Shown: positions 40,385-50,188 of the stretch, one piece after another | Layout of the letters: every line of letters starts with the position of its first letter | Position numbering within the stretch: position 1 is the stretch's first letter | NCBI GenBank assembly: GCA_018268775.1 | Contig: JAFDVV010000057.1 | Span: forward strand, 29,642-93,641 | From: Acidobacteriota bacterium | Lineage (GTDB): Bacteria; Acidobacteriota; Terriglobia; Terriglobales; Acidobacteriaceae | DNA: 64,000 nt | Reading direction: 5' to 3' | Position numbers and translations under genes: made by a program | Notes under the pieces: generated by a model | Seen by the model: the letters and a program-made list of their open reading frames with translations, nothing else | Database searches by the model: none | Told to the model about the DNA's origin: nothing

Positions 40385-42349
40385 TCACATGGCCTCGATC
40401 TTTATCCGGACTTGTGCTCCGCGTTCCATTTTGATCTCAAGTGGAACGCATTCGAAGCCAGGCACCAGGTTGAAGGTTCGTTCCTTCGGTAGCGGTTCAA
40501 AGTGTCCCTCGGTTGCGGCTACTCGTAGGCTGCCGCTCTTGCGCGTTATGCGAACGGCCCTATCGTCTGTTATGGTCGCGTCTTCATCGCTTCTAGCAAT
40601 CACTGGCAGGATGAACCGGACTGGCTGCGAGGGTGAGTTGGCGGCTTCATAGGAGGCGTGTATCTCTACGGTGCTGCCGGTGAAGAGATAGGAGATGTTG
40701 TAGCGAATCTCTCCCGTAGCAGGCGGCTTCTGCGAGGCTGAGAGTAGACGCCCCGAAGCTGCAAAATTGGCCTCCGTGATGGAGGCGGTCGTTGTCAGCA
40801 GGGCATTGTCGTCACTCAGACTGGTGTAAGGGATACCGGCGGCGTACTCGATACGCGGCGTCAGAGTCATATGTGAAGCATCGCTGAATACCTGCTGGTT
40901 CGATAGCTCGATGAGTTGATACTGAGTCATGCTTGCAGTCAGAACAGGGCCTAGCCGCTGATGATAGAGCAGCGAGAGCGCCCCTCCGGTGGCATGACCT
41001 CCACCGCTCGAGCCACTCCCCGCCTGCACGTGTTCAACGTAATCCCAGTCGTACTGTGTTACGGTGGCGCGCCAGTCGCCGACGGCGACCAGCGTGGTCC
41101 CAATCTCGGGAAATGTTTTTACGCCATAGGCTGAGTCGCGGGGTAGGCTGGCAGAGGCCGGAGTGTCAGGCTGTGTTCGAGTGCGGTCAAGCACGGTGGC
41201 CAATGCTTTGGCATGCGTAAAAGTGTGATGGATACACGGCCTGTCGCCATGTATGAAATAGTCGGGGCCACCGTACAGAAGGCCGTCGTGAGTGCAGGAC
41301 GCCATCAGACGCAGATTGCGTCTGGCGACTTCCGCAAACCGAGCGTCGTGCCCGGCGAGTAGGGCATAGGCAGACTGACAGCCGTCGCTTGTTCTGCTGC
41401 CCCACCATGTCCACTTATAGTTACGCGTACCCCAACTGTTGTCCCACGCGCCGTCAGGCAGCATGAACTCCATGTGGGACTTCAGCGCTTCAACTGTACG
41501 CTCAAGCACCATGGCGTCTCCGGTGGCGAGACTGTAGAGAGCGAGCGCGGGAAGCGACTCTTCAACGTTGTACCCGAGGTCGACAGGGCGGCAGCCCTTC
41601 TCAGTTGTCTTGTCGAGTGGATGGCCCTCTCCAAAGATCAGATTGTTGGGTGTGAGATAGTTGAGGCTTTCATGTGCCAGTGCCCTGGCACGATCAAGAT
41701 AGCTGTGCTCGCCGAGCACTTGTCCGCAAAGAGCAAAACAGTATGAGGCTGTGATGGGGTAGTTGATGTTTCCCGTTTGAATCGTGATGAAGCCGTTGAG
41801 GAACTTTGCCGCGTGTGCAAGCCGTTCCAGCCATTGATGCCGTGTCGCCGCATCGAGCAGGTCGCCATGATGGTGAATCGCCTCGCCGAGAGCGATTGCA
41901 TGAAAGACGGTGATGCCTTTCCAGGAGCTGAGGGTGACATCGTTCACCCAGCTTCCGTCTTCGCGGCTTACTTGCCGCTCGGTCCAGTCGTTGACCATGA
42001 GTGCAGCCCGAAGGTATTTAGCGTCGCCACTGGTCTTTGCCATACGGAGCAGCGGATAGAGGGCGTCTCCGCAGCGTCCGTGAACGATTGCGCAGGCAGG
42101 GCAGAGCAGTGCGCCGTGAAGGCCGGCATCGTGTATGCCCAATACCTGGTGATCCAACATCCCGTCGCACCATGTTTTCAGTGTTTCCGAATAGAGATTG
42201 CGGGGTGGCGCCGGGGTGCCGACGGCTGAGCGCTTGCTGAAGGTTGCAGCCTGGGTGGTGGCAGGGAAGAACGCGGATGCCGCGCCAGCGGCGGAGAGAT
42301 AAAGCAACTCTCTGCGAGAGAGTTGCTCAATTCCATCTCGATTTTTCAT
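40385..42349 (-). CDS. Tat-exported protein, predicted (alpha/alpha) toroid, polysaccharide-active?
   Basis: 654 residues. Tat signal peptide (LSRRELLYLSAAGAASAFF, cleavage near TQAATF). Residues about 50-400 are a series of helical hairpins rich in Trp, His and Tyr (SWVNDVTLSSWKGITVFHAI, GCRPVDLGYNVEESLPALAL), like the six-hairpin toroids of glycosidases and polysaccharide lyases. The C-terminal 250 residues are beta-rich (RYNISYLFTGSTVEIHASY), the usual beta-sandwich companion in heparinase-type lyases. No family assigned with certainty. Its stop is only 13 bases from that of the convergent permuted oxidoreductase. Confidence 0.72.
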   Translation of the reverse strand: MKNRDGIEQLSRRELLYLSAAGAASAFFPATTQAATFSKRSAVGTPAPPRNLYSETLKTWCDGMLDHQVLGIHDAGLHGALLCPACAIVHGRCGDALYPLLRMAKTSGDAKYLRAALMVNDWTERQVSREDGSWVNDVTLSSWKGITVFHAIALGEAIHHHGDLLDAATRHQWLERLAHAAKFLNGFITIQTGNINYPITASYCFALCGQVLGEHSYLDRARALAHESLNYLTPNNLIFGEGHPLDKTTEKGCRPVDLGYNVEESLPALALYSLATGDAMVLERTVEALKSHMEFMLPDGAWDNSWGTRNYKWTWWGSRTSDGCQSAYALLAGHDARFAEVARRNLRLMASCTHDGLLYGGPDYFIHGDRPCIHHTFTHAKALATVLDRTRTQPDTPASASLPRDSAYGVKTFPEIGTTLVAVGDWRATVTQYDWDYVEHVQAGSGSSGGGHATGGALSLLYHQRLGPVLTASMTQYQLIELSNQQVFSDASHMTLTPRIEYAAGIPYTSLSDDNALLTTTASITEANFAASGRLLSASQKPPATGEIRYNISYLFTGSTVEIHASYEAANSPSQPVRFILPVIARSDEDATITDDRAVRITRKSGSLRVAATEGHFEPLPKERTFNLVPGFECVPLEIKMERGAQVRIKIEAM

Positions 42350-42411
42350 CGGAGCATCTTAGAGGAGCGCCGCAAAGGGATGCCATACCCGAAAGTGGGG
42401 GTGGCAAGAAG

Positions 42412-43380
42412 CTACAGTTCCAGCCTTGAGTCGTCGATTGCGAGCCTGACATTGCCGTCGGAGTTTGCCAGGCGGCGAACCGCTTCCATCTTGTCGACGT
42501 TGGCCTTCAGCATGACGACGGCAATCGGAATGGACTTTCCCGCCGACTTGATGGTGCGGATCGCGGTCTCGCGGTCGATGTTGCAGACCTTCATCAGCAC
42601 ACGAATGCCGCGCTCGACCAGCTTGGCGTTCTTCATGTGTACGTTCACCATCAGGTTGTCGTACACATAGCCGAGCCGTGTCATCGCTCCAGTGGTGATC
42701 ATGTTCAGAATCATCTTCTGGGCCGTTGCGGACTTCATGCGGGTGGAGCCGGAGAGTGCTTCAGGGCCGACATCGGCGATGATGGTCGTGTCCGCCACGT
42801 CTGCCAACGCCGTGTTCAGGTTGCAGACGACGGCTGCGGTCTTCGCCCCGCGAGCGCGAGCGTATTCGACAGCCCCTACAACATAGGGTGTGCGGCCGGA
42901 AGCCGATACGCCGATGACGATGTCTTTACGCGTGGGGCGCCGGCGGGCGATGTCCCGTTGGCCGATCTCAGGGGAGTCTTCGTTGACGTCGGAGGCCGAT
43001 GCCAGGGCCTTGGGGCCGCCAGCCATGATGTACTGCACCTGCGCAGGGGCAGTGGAGAAGGTGGGCGGGCACTCCGAGGCGTCCAGCGAGGCGATACGTC
43101 CCGAAGATCCGGCCCCAACATAAATCAATCTGCCGCCATCGCGCAGCGATCGTGCGACCGTGTCGATCACGATCGCGATCTCAGGCAGCGCCTTTTTTAC
43201 GGCAGCAGCGATCTTTGAATCTTCGTGATTGATGATCCGCGCGATCTCAAGGGCAGACTTTGTATCGAGGCCCTCGGAGGCAGAGTTGGGGGTCTCGGTG
43301 ATGAGTTTCTGGAACTCATCGGAGGTATTTTGAGCGGATTTCGACGGTGGAGTCGACTCGACCATGGTGAGAGTAGCCAT
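42412..43380 (-). CDS. murQ: N-acetylmuramic acid 6-phosphate etherase
   Basis: 322 residues. The SIS fold has GGRLIYVGAGSSGRIASLDA, SECPPTF, VIGVSASGRTPYV and the hallmark GPEALSGSTRMKSATAQK. Known reaction: splits the lactyl ether of MurNAc-6-P to GlcNAc-6-P and D-lactate in peptidoglycan recycling. ATG 43380 is far from the divergent beta-lactamase-fold gene (about 230 bases). The adjacent toroid gene lies 62 bases downstream on the same strand, but a functional link is only a guess. Confidence 0.95.
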   Translation of the reverse strand: MATLTMVESTPPSKSAQNTSDEFQKLITETPNSASEGLDTKSALEIARIINHEDSKIAAAVKKALPEIAIVIDTVARSLRDGGRLIYVGAGSSGRIASLDASECPPTFSTAPAQVQYIMAGGPKALASASDVNEDSPEIGQRDIARRRPTRKDIVIGVSASGRTPYVVGAVEYARARGAKTAAVVCNLNTALADVADTTIIADVGPEALSGSTRMKSATAQKMILNMITTGAMTRLGYVYDNLMVNVHMKNAKLVERGIRVLMKVCNIDRETAIRTIKSAGKSIPIAVVMLKANVDKMEAVRRLANSDGNVRLAIDDSRLEL

Positions 43381-43612
43381 AGAGATTTTACGGGTTGTTC
43401 GCCTGCTGCTCCTCTTTTACATGATTCTAGTCCTATTAGGACGTAGCTGCGCACGGAAAGGTACATGTTTGATACTCCGGACACTGGGGAATGATCGCTA
43501 CGCAATGCGCAGTTTTCCTGGAATGGGTTGACGGTTGGGTCTTCCCGTACGAAACTCGGGCGATTGCAGGATTGCAGCAACGAGGCCACGGTTTATCTGT
43601 AATATGCAGGTC

Positions 43613-44665
43613 ATGGCAAATAGATCGCTCTGGCGCCGCTCAGCGGCCGGTTTTCTTTTGATTGGATTGGGCGCGGCGGGCCTTCGCGCGGAGGCACAGC
43701 CCTTTTCGTTGGATGTACAGAAGACGGATTCTTCGCTCGAAAAAAGTCTCATGGCGTTGGCGTCGACGCATCGCGGTCATGTGGCCCTGTACGCAATCCA
43801 GTTGAATACAGGAAAGACTGTCGCCATCGATGCCGATCATCCTGTACAGACAGCCTCTGTGATTAAGCTGGCCATCCTGTTTGAGGCCATGGAGCAGGTT
43901 CGGGCAGGGAAGGCACACTGGGACGAAAAGCTGACTCTCGCCAAGGGCGATGGCGTCAGCGGCTCGGGAGTACTCTCGTTTTTCGATACCCCGCTTACGC
44001 TGACGCTGAAGGATGTCCTGACGATGATGGTGATCGTGAGCGACAACACTGCGACGAACCTGGCGATCGACCGTTTTGGCGTCGACGCGGTGAACGCCAG
44101 GATTGCCTGGCTGGACCTGAAGGACACGCACCTGTACAAGAAGGTCATGAAGCCTGCGACCGGCCCTATGCCTGCGGACCAACCGAAGTTTGGTTTGGGA
44201 AAGACGACGGCGCGGGAGATGGCGACGATTATGGAGAGGATTGGCCTGTGCGAGCTTGCTGGCCCTGGCGACAAGCCGCAGGCAGGAGACGCTGCGATCT
44301 GCCAGGTGGCCTTAACTATGCTGCGTAACCAGTTCTACCGAAACACGATACCGAGGTATCTCGAGAAGCTGGATTCAAGCGAGACAGGGTCAGGCATTGC
44401 CAGCAAGACGGGCAGTTTGAATGCGGTCCGCAACGATGTTGCTCTTGTGGCCGGAAAAGAGGGGCCGATGGTGATTTCCATCTTCACCTACGATAATGAA
44501 GATAAGAGCTGGACTGCCGACAATGAGGCTGAGATGATGATTGCAAAGCTGGCAAAAGGGATCGTCGATGCCTGGTCGCCAGAGGGATTGGATGGCAAGA
44601 ATCTCGTTCCTGGGCTTGGGATGGGCACTACGGCTTCCGGGGCATCGAAAAGCGCGTCTAAATGA
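43613..44665 (+). CDS. Class A beta-lactamase-fold serine hydrolase
   Basis: 350 residues from ATG 43613, with a signal peptide (hydrophobic 11-24, cleavage near RAEAQ). Active-site motifs are Ser82-x-x-Lys85 (SVIK), Ser143-Asp-Asn (SDN) and Lys265-Thr-Gly (KTG). The omega-loop Glu of class A enzymes (ExxLN, about 36 residues after SDN) is absent; the region reads HLYKKVMKP. The C-terminus is a Ser/Gly-rich tail. It may be a penicillin-binding-like or degenerate enzyme rather than an efficient beta-lactamase. It overlaps lepB by 4 bases (ATGA), so the two are translationally coupled. Confidence 0.85.
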   Translation: MANRSLWRRSAAGFLLIGLGAAGLRAEAQPFSLDVQKTDSSLEKSLMALASTHRGHVALYAIQLNTGKTVAIDADHPVQTASVIKLAILFEAMEQVRAGKAHWDEKLTLAKGDGVSGSGVLSFFDTPLTLTLKDVLTMMVIVSDNTATNLAIDRFGVDAVNARIAWLDLKDTHLYKKVMKPATGPMPADQPKFGLGKTTAREMATIMERIGLCELAGPGDKPQAGDAAICQVALTMLRNQFYRNTIPRYLEKLDSSETGSGIASKTGSLNAVRNDVALVAGKEGPMVISIFTYDNEDKSWTADNEAEMMIAKLAKGIVDAWSPEGLDGKNLVPGLGMGTTASGASKSASK

Positions 44666-45255
44666 TTGAGGAAGATAGCAAGGCTGTGGAAGCGAACGAA
44701 CCGCAAGAACCGGCACAAGAATTACCCGCTGCGCCTGCCCGGAAGAAGGGCAGCGCACACTCGTGGATTCGTGATCTCGTTATCTCTGTCGCCGTCTCCA
44801 GCTTCATCATTATCTTTCTCTACCAACCGGTACGCGTAGAGGGGACAAGCATGCTCCCCATGCTTGAAGACCAGGACAGGCTCTTCATCAACAAGCTGGC
44901 TTACAGAGTGGGTGAGATTCAGCGCGGCGATGTGGTCGTCTTCCTTTACCCGCACGATCACCAGAAGAGCTACATCAAGCGCGTCATCGCGCTTCCCGGC
45001 GACGACCTTCGTATCGACCGCGGCCGCGTCTTCGTGAACGGGCACGAACTCGTGGAAAGGTACGTTCCCCCTCGTTTTGAAGACGATCGCTCTCTCCCTG
45101 AAACTGTCGTCCCGCAACACGAGTACTTCGTGATGGGGGACCACCGTTCCATATCGAGCGACAGCCGTGATTTCGGCCCGGTGGATCGCGACCTGATTTA
45201 TGGGAAGGCGGCCTTCGTCTACTGGCCAATGGAGCAGGCGGGTGTCGTGCGCTAA
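44662..45255 (+). CDS. lepB: Signal peptidase I
   Basis: 197 residues. A polar, Glu/Pro/Ala-rich N-terminus leads to a single membrane segment (about 38-55). The catalytic Ser63 is in VEGTSMLPML and the general base Lys106 in SYIKRVIALPGD; MGDHRSISSDSRDFGPV follows. It cleaves signal peptides from Sec and Tat substrates at the periplasmic face. ATG at 44662 overlaps the TGA of the upstream gene. A strong terminator follows. Confidence 0.95.
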   Translation: MIEEDSKAVEANEPQEPAQELPAAPARKKGSAHSWIRDLVISVAVSSFIIIFLYQPVRVEGTSMLPMLEDQDRLFINKLAYRVGEIQRGDVVVFLYPHDHQKSYIKRVIALPGDDLRIDRGRVFVNGHELVERYVPPRFEDDRSLPETVVPQHEYFVMGDHRSISSDSRDFGPVDRDLIYGKAAFVYWPMEQAGVVR

Positions 45256-45272
45256 AGCAGGTTAAGCTGAAC

Positions 45273-45305
45273 CGGCGTGGTCAATGACCACGCCGTTTCT
45301 CTTTT
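45273..45305 (+). terminator. Intrinsic terminator of lepB
   Basis: CGGCGTGGTC-AAT-GACCACGCCG perfect stem followed by TTTCTCTTTT, 17 bases after the lepB stop and just before the convergent tpiA end. Confidence 0.9.
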
Positions 45306-45317
45306 CGGGATCTGTAT

Positions 45318-46079
45318 TTATCGTGCGGTGGCGTTCGCCACGATCTGCGAAAAGGAGCCGGGATCGAGCGAGGCCCCTCCGACGAGCGCGCCGTCGATGT
45401 CTTCCAGGCAGCAAAGGGAAGCGGCGTTGTCGGGCTTTACCGAGCCGCCGTAGAGGATCCTCGTCGCTGCGGCGACGGCGGTCCCTGCTACCTTTGCCAA
45501 CTGCGCGCGGATGATCTTGTGCGCTTCCTCGGCGATCTCCGGCGTAGCGGTCTTACCGGTTCCGATGGCCCATACAGGTTCATAGGCGATGACGAGGGGG
45601 CCAAGCGCGGCAGGATCGATGCCCTCGAGCGCGACCGAGACCTGCAGGTTGAGCACGTCGGCGGTCTTGTTGGACTCGCGCTCGTGCAAATGTTCTCCGA
45701 CGCAGACGATTGGTACCAGGCCGTGCGCGAGCGCGGATTTCAACTTCAGGTTCACAGTGGTATCGGTCTCGTTGAAGTGTTGTCTCCGCTCGGAGTGGCC
45801 GATGAGGACGTGCGTGGCACCGATGGCGGTAAGCATCGTCGGCGAGGTCTCGCCGGTATAGGCACCCTCGTTGAGCCAGTGCATCGTCTGTGCGCCGATG
45901 GAGACAGCTTTGCCCCGCGCAGCATCGACGAGCGCAGGCAACGAGGTCATCGGCGGGCAGAGAACGACCTCGGCCCGGTCGTTCTGCTTGACCAGAGGAG
46001 CGAAGTGGGTGAGAAACGCCGTAGACTCGGCGGGGTTCTTGTACATCTTCCAGTTGGCGGCGATGAGCAGTTTACGCAT
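45318..46079 (-). CDS. tpiA: Triose-phosphate isomerase
   Basis: 253 residues, complete. Catalytic residues: Asn9 and Lys11 (IAANWKMYK), His94 (LIGHSERR) and Glu166 (IAYEPVWAIGTGKTATPE, which also includes the flexible loop). Interconverts dihydroxyacetone phosphate and glyceraldehyde-3-phosphate. It lies 50 bases downstream of pgk on the same strand and is probably co-transcribed with it. Confidence 0.97.
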   Translation of the reverse strand: MRKLLIAANWKMYKNPAESTAFLTHFAPLVKQNDRAEVVLCPPMTSLPALVDAARGKAVSIGAQTMHWLNEGAYTGETSPTMLTAIGATHVLIGHSERRQHFNETDTTVNLKLKSALAHGLVPIVCVGEHLHERESNKTADVLNLQVSVALEGIDPAALGPLVIAYEPVWAIGTGKTATPEIAEEAHKIIRAQLAKVAGTAVAAATRILYGGSVKPDNAASLCCLEDIDGALVGGASLDPGSFSQIVANATAR

Positions 46080-46129
46080 GGTTGACCCGTCTTCCAGTAT
46101 GAGGAATTTGTTTGTACAGCAGTGCTGCT

Positions 46130-47356
46130 TTATTTGTTTGTCAGAGCTGCTACGCCCGGCAGTGTCTTGCCTTCGAGAAACTCCAGCGAGGCCCCACCTC
46201 CGGTCGAGATGTGGGTGATCTTGCCGGCGACTCCGGACTGCTGTACTGCGGCTACGGAATCACCGCCGCCTACGATGCTGGTGGCGTCCTGATTTGCGGC
46301 GACGGCCTTGGCGACGGCGTTGGTCCCCTTCGCGAAGACGGGCATCTCGAAGACCCCCATCGGTCCGTTCCACACGATGGTGATGGCGTCGGCGATCTCT
46401 TTCTTGAAGAGATCGACCGAGGCGGGGCCGATGTCGAGCGCCATAAGGTCGGCAGGGAAGGCCCCGTCACCGGCGAAGACCTGCGTCTTCGCATCGGGAG
46501 CAAACTTGTCGGCCAGTACGTGGTCGACGGGCAGAAGGAAGTTCACGCCTTTCTTTTCGGCTTTCGCGAGGGCGGCCTTTGCAACGTCGATCTTGTCGGT
46601 CTCGACGAGAGATTTGCCGGTCGTCTGTCCCTTGGCGTTCAGGAAGGTGTAGGCCATGCCTCCGCCGATGATCAGCGAGGTGACACGGTCGAGCAGGCTG
46701 TCGATCACCTCGATCTTGTCGGAGACCTTGGCCCCGCCGATGATGGCGACAAATGGCTTGATGGGGTCGCCGACGGCCTTGCCGAGATAGGTCAGCTCCT
46801 TCTCCATGAGCAGGCCGGCCGCGGAAACCTTCACGTGGTGCGTGACGCCTTCTGTCGATGCGTGGGCGCGGTGCGCGCTGCCGAAGGCATCGTTGATATA
46901 GATGTCGCAGAGCGATGCCAACTGCTTTGCGAATGCAGGATCGTTCTTCTCCTCTTCGGCGTGAAAGCGAAGGTTTTCGAGCAGAAGCGGCTGGCCGGGT
47001 TCGAGAGCGGCGACCATCTCGCTGGCGATCTCGCCGACGCACTCCGGCGAAAAGGCGACGTTCTCCTCATCGCTGATGACGTGGTCCAGAAGCTCACGCA
47101 GGCGATCGACGACCGGCCGCAGGCTCATCGACGGCACCACCTTGCCCTTGGGCCTGCCCAGGTGCGAGCAGAGAATGACGCGCGCCTTGCGCCGGAGCGC
47201 ATACTCGATCGTAGGGATCGTCTCGCGGATGCGTGTGTCGTCGGTGATGCGGGGGGCGCTGTCGGGTCCATCGACTGCAAGGGGTACGTTGAAGTCAACG
47301 CGGATCAAGACGCGTTTGTTCGTGAGGTCTATATCGCGGATGGACAGCTTCGACAT
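46130..47356 (-). CDS. pgk: Phosphoglycerate kinase
   Basis: 408 residues from ATG 47356, chosen for AAGGAACC upstream and because the protein starts in the usual place (SKLSIRDIDLTNKRVLIRVD). Motifs: VDFNVPL, SHLGRPKGK, GGAKVSDKIEV and the C-terminal nucleotide-loop GGGDSVAAV. Transfers phosphate from 1,3-bisphosphoglycerate to ADP in glycolysis. The frame remains open upstream, but that part is not homologous to Pgk. Likely co-transcribed with tpiA. Confidence 0.97.
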   Translation of the reverse strand: MSKLSIRDIDLTNKRVLIRVDFNVPLAVDGPDSAPRITDDTRIRETIPTIEYALRRKARVILCSHLGRPKGKVVPSMSLRPVVDRLRELLDHVISDEENVAFSPECVGEIASEMVAALEPGQPLLLENLRFHAEEEKNDPAFAKQLASLCDIYINDAFGSAHRAHASTEGVTHHVKVSAAGLLMEKELTYLGKAVGDPIKPFVAIIGGAKVSDKIEVIDSLLDRVTSLIIGGGMAYTFLNAKGQTTGKSLVETDKIDVAKAALAKAEKKGVNFLLPVDHVLADKFAPDAKTQVFAGDGAFPADLMALDIGPASVDLFKKEIADAITIVWNGPMGVFEMPVFAKGTNAVAKAVAANQDATSIVGGGDSVAAVQQSGVAGKITHISTGGGASLEFLEGKTLPGVAALTNK

Positions 47357-47487
47357 GCAGGTTCCTTTTCGACGGGGAAAGTCTGACTTGTGTGCCTTTG
47401 ATTCAACGAACAGGTTGCCACTATCCATGATAGCGGGTGACGGGCGCTTCTGCTTATGGCAAGGTACAGTGCCCCGTTTGGGGGGCA

Positions 47488-47862
47488 TTACTCAGGGATG
47501 TAGGCGTCGGCTTCGATCTCGATATGCCAGTGCGGGTTCAGCAGCTCCTTGACGACGACCATTGTGGCTGCGGGAAGCACTGTGCCGAAAAACCTGCCGT
47601 GCACCTGCCCAACGGCCTTCCAGTCCTCGGCGCGCGTCAGGAACATACGTGTGCGGTATACATGCTCGATGGAGGCACCGGCGTTCTTCAGTGCCTCGGC
47701 AATGATTGTCAGGCAGCGCTCGGTCTGTCGGGCAACGTCGAGGTCGTCTGCGCCTACAGGCCCCGTGCCAGAGACATGCACGTGGTTGCCGATGCGGACA
47801 GCGCGAGAAAAGCCGATGACAGGCTCATAGGGAGAAGTGCCTGCAATGTTTGTCCGTTTCAT
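47488..47862 (-). CDS. RidA family protein
   Basis: 124 residues, usual length. RidA/YjgF fold: FSRAVRIGNHVHVSGTGPVG, AGASIEHVYRTRMFLTRAED with the Arg used for substrate in RidA, and a C-terminal IEIEADAYIPE. Canonical RidA removes reactive enamine/imine intermediates made by PLP enzymes; divergent subfamilies do other jobs, so the substrate is uncertain. No clear Shine-Dalgarno upstream of ATG 47862. Confidence 0.88.
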   Translation of the reverse strand: MKRTNIAGTSPYEPVIGFSRAVRIGNHVHVSGTGPVGADDLDVARQTERCLTIIAEALKNAGASIEHVYRTRMFLTRAEDWKAVGQVHGRFFGTVLPAATMVVVKELLNPHWHIEIEADAYIPE

Positions 47863-47925
47863 GAGTAGAGTCTAACCGCAAATCCAGTAATAAATCGTAG
47901 CGTTGGATGATATAGCATCTGGCCT

Positions 47926-48945
47926 ATGCGCGACGCCAGGAATCGAAGGATACTCGACGTCTTGTGTGTCTTTCTTTCTGCTCACTTTGCAATTGCCTAT
48001 CTGACCTTGACGCGGCCGATGGTCGATTTCGGGACGTATAAAAATATCGACCAACTACGCGGTCCATTTGCATTTCGCCTGCTTCCTGCACTTATCTGGA
48101 AGTGGGTGGTCATCGTTGCGGCGCTCGTACATCGGTGCCTGCCGCGGCTCCATCTACCTCAGTTGAACGCACCGTTCGATTCGAACGAAGACTGGTTCCT
48201 CTTCTTCCTTACGTTCGCTGCTCTGCTTGGCACGCTCAGTATCGCGAGACGGCTGGCGCGTGAGATCGACAAGACGGAAGGATTTGAGTGGCTGGCGGTC
48301 GGAATGGCTTATGCCGCCTACTTCGACACGATCCTGGTGCTCAATCGGAACCTTTTCTATCCATACGATTTAGCGGCCCTGTTTTTCTTTACGACGTTGT
48401 CGTACCTGGCTTACCGGGAGCGCGCTCTCGCCTTTGCCCTGGTGCTTGTGCCGGCGATGGTCAACAAAGAGACTGCGGCCATGGCAATCTTTCTGTACTT
48501 CGGTCTGCATGTGCGCCGCAGCAATCTAGTGAAGATGTTGGCGATCTGCACTGCCTTTGGCCTTGAGGTGATTGCGATCCGTTTGGGCCAGAGCTTCTAC
48601 CTCAACTCGCTCTGTCCCGGTTGCGCAAGCCCGCCAGAGCATCACCTGCTTCTGAACCTAAAGCAGATGGCGAACCCATTGTTCTGGGCCGCGCTTCCAG
48701 GAGTCCTTGGCTTTGCCTGGGTTGCAGCATTGGTCTTCTGGCGATATGTTCCGCTGCGCACCCGTCGAACCGTGGCGGGACTGTCTGCTGGCTGGTTTGT
48801 GGTGATGATGGTGACCGGCATTATCAGGGAGATCAGAATCTTCTCCGAGCTCTCGGGGCCCTTGCTCATCGTTGTTGCCCAAGGCTTGAGCGGCTGGCTT
48901 GCACAGAAGAAGACAGAAAACGATGTCGGGTTATTTGCTTCGTAG
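47926..48945 (+). CDS. Polytopic membrane protein, unknown
   Basis: 339 residues with about eight hydrophobic segments (for example DVLCVFLSAHFAIAYLTL, DWFLFFLTFAALLGTLS, LAALFFFTTLSYLAY and LFWAALPGVLGFAWVAALVF). A PFAFRLLPALIW motif after the first segment and a conserved MVNKETAAMA in the middle resemble membrane proteins of the glycosyltransferase-C type without proving it. It is on the opposite strand from, and splits, the gap and pgk-tpiA genes. Divergent from ridA across 63 bases. Confidence 0.75.
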   Translation: MRDARNRRILDVLCVFLSAHFAIAYLTLTRPMVDFGTYKNIDQLRGPFAFRLLPALIWKWVVIVAALVHRCLPRLHLPQLNAPFDSNEDWFLFFLTFAALLGTLSIARRLAREIDKTEGFEWLAVGMAYAAYFDTILVLNRNLFYPYDLAALFFFTTLSYLAYRERALAFALVLVPAMVNKETAAMAIFLYFGLHVRRSNLVKMLAICTAFGLEVIAIRLGQSFYLNSLCPGCASPPEHHLLLNLKQMANPLFWAALPGVLGFAWVAALVFWRYVPLRTRRTVAGLSAGWFVVMMVTGIIREIRIFSELSGPLLIVVAQGLSGWLAQKKTENDVGLFAS

Positions 48946-48952
48946 CATAACG

Positions 48953-48985
48953 AAGGGCTTGCAGCCGGCCTGGCTGCAAGCCCTT
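48953..48985. terminator. Shared hairpin between convergent genes
   Basis: A perfect 14-bp stem (AAGGGCTTGCAGCC 48953-48966 with its complement 48972-48985) and 5-base loop lie between the membrane-protein gene and gap, which converge. Weak T-tract on either side. Confidence 0.65.
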
Positions 48986-49010
48986 CCTGCAATGGTAATT
49001 GCGTTGTGCT

Positions 49011-50015
<1,005 letters not shown>

Positions 50016-50188
50016 GGTTACCGTTGCTCCTGTCAATTTGTAGTGTCTTCTAACTATTGTAGAACGTTGCAGCGGAAGGTGCATCCGGATGGCGGAAATC
50101 CCCATAAAAGGACTGGAAATTGCGAGAAGGGTGCTACCTCTGGTACGCCGATTTGCGGGCAGGTTTGGCCCTGTGTTACAAGCGAGAT

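Noticed and set aside
46112-47386. A 424-codon plus-strand frame over pgk
   Set aside because: Antisense to phosphoglycerate kinase; no domain, no ribosome site.
50041-50188. A longer start of the P-loop kinase at 50120
   Set aside because: The added residues are Cys/Tyr-rich and unlike the disordered N-terminus; ATG 50189 begins a sensible protein, though the start remains uncertain.
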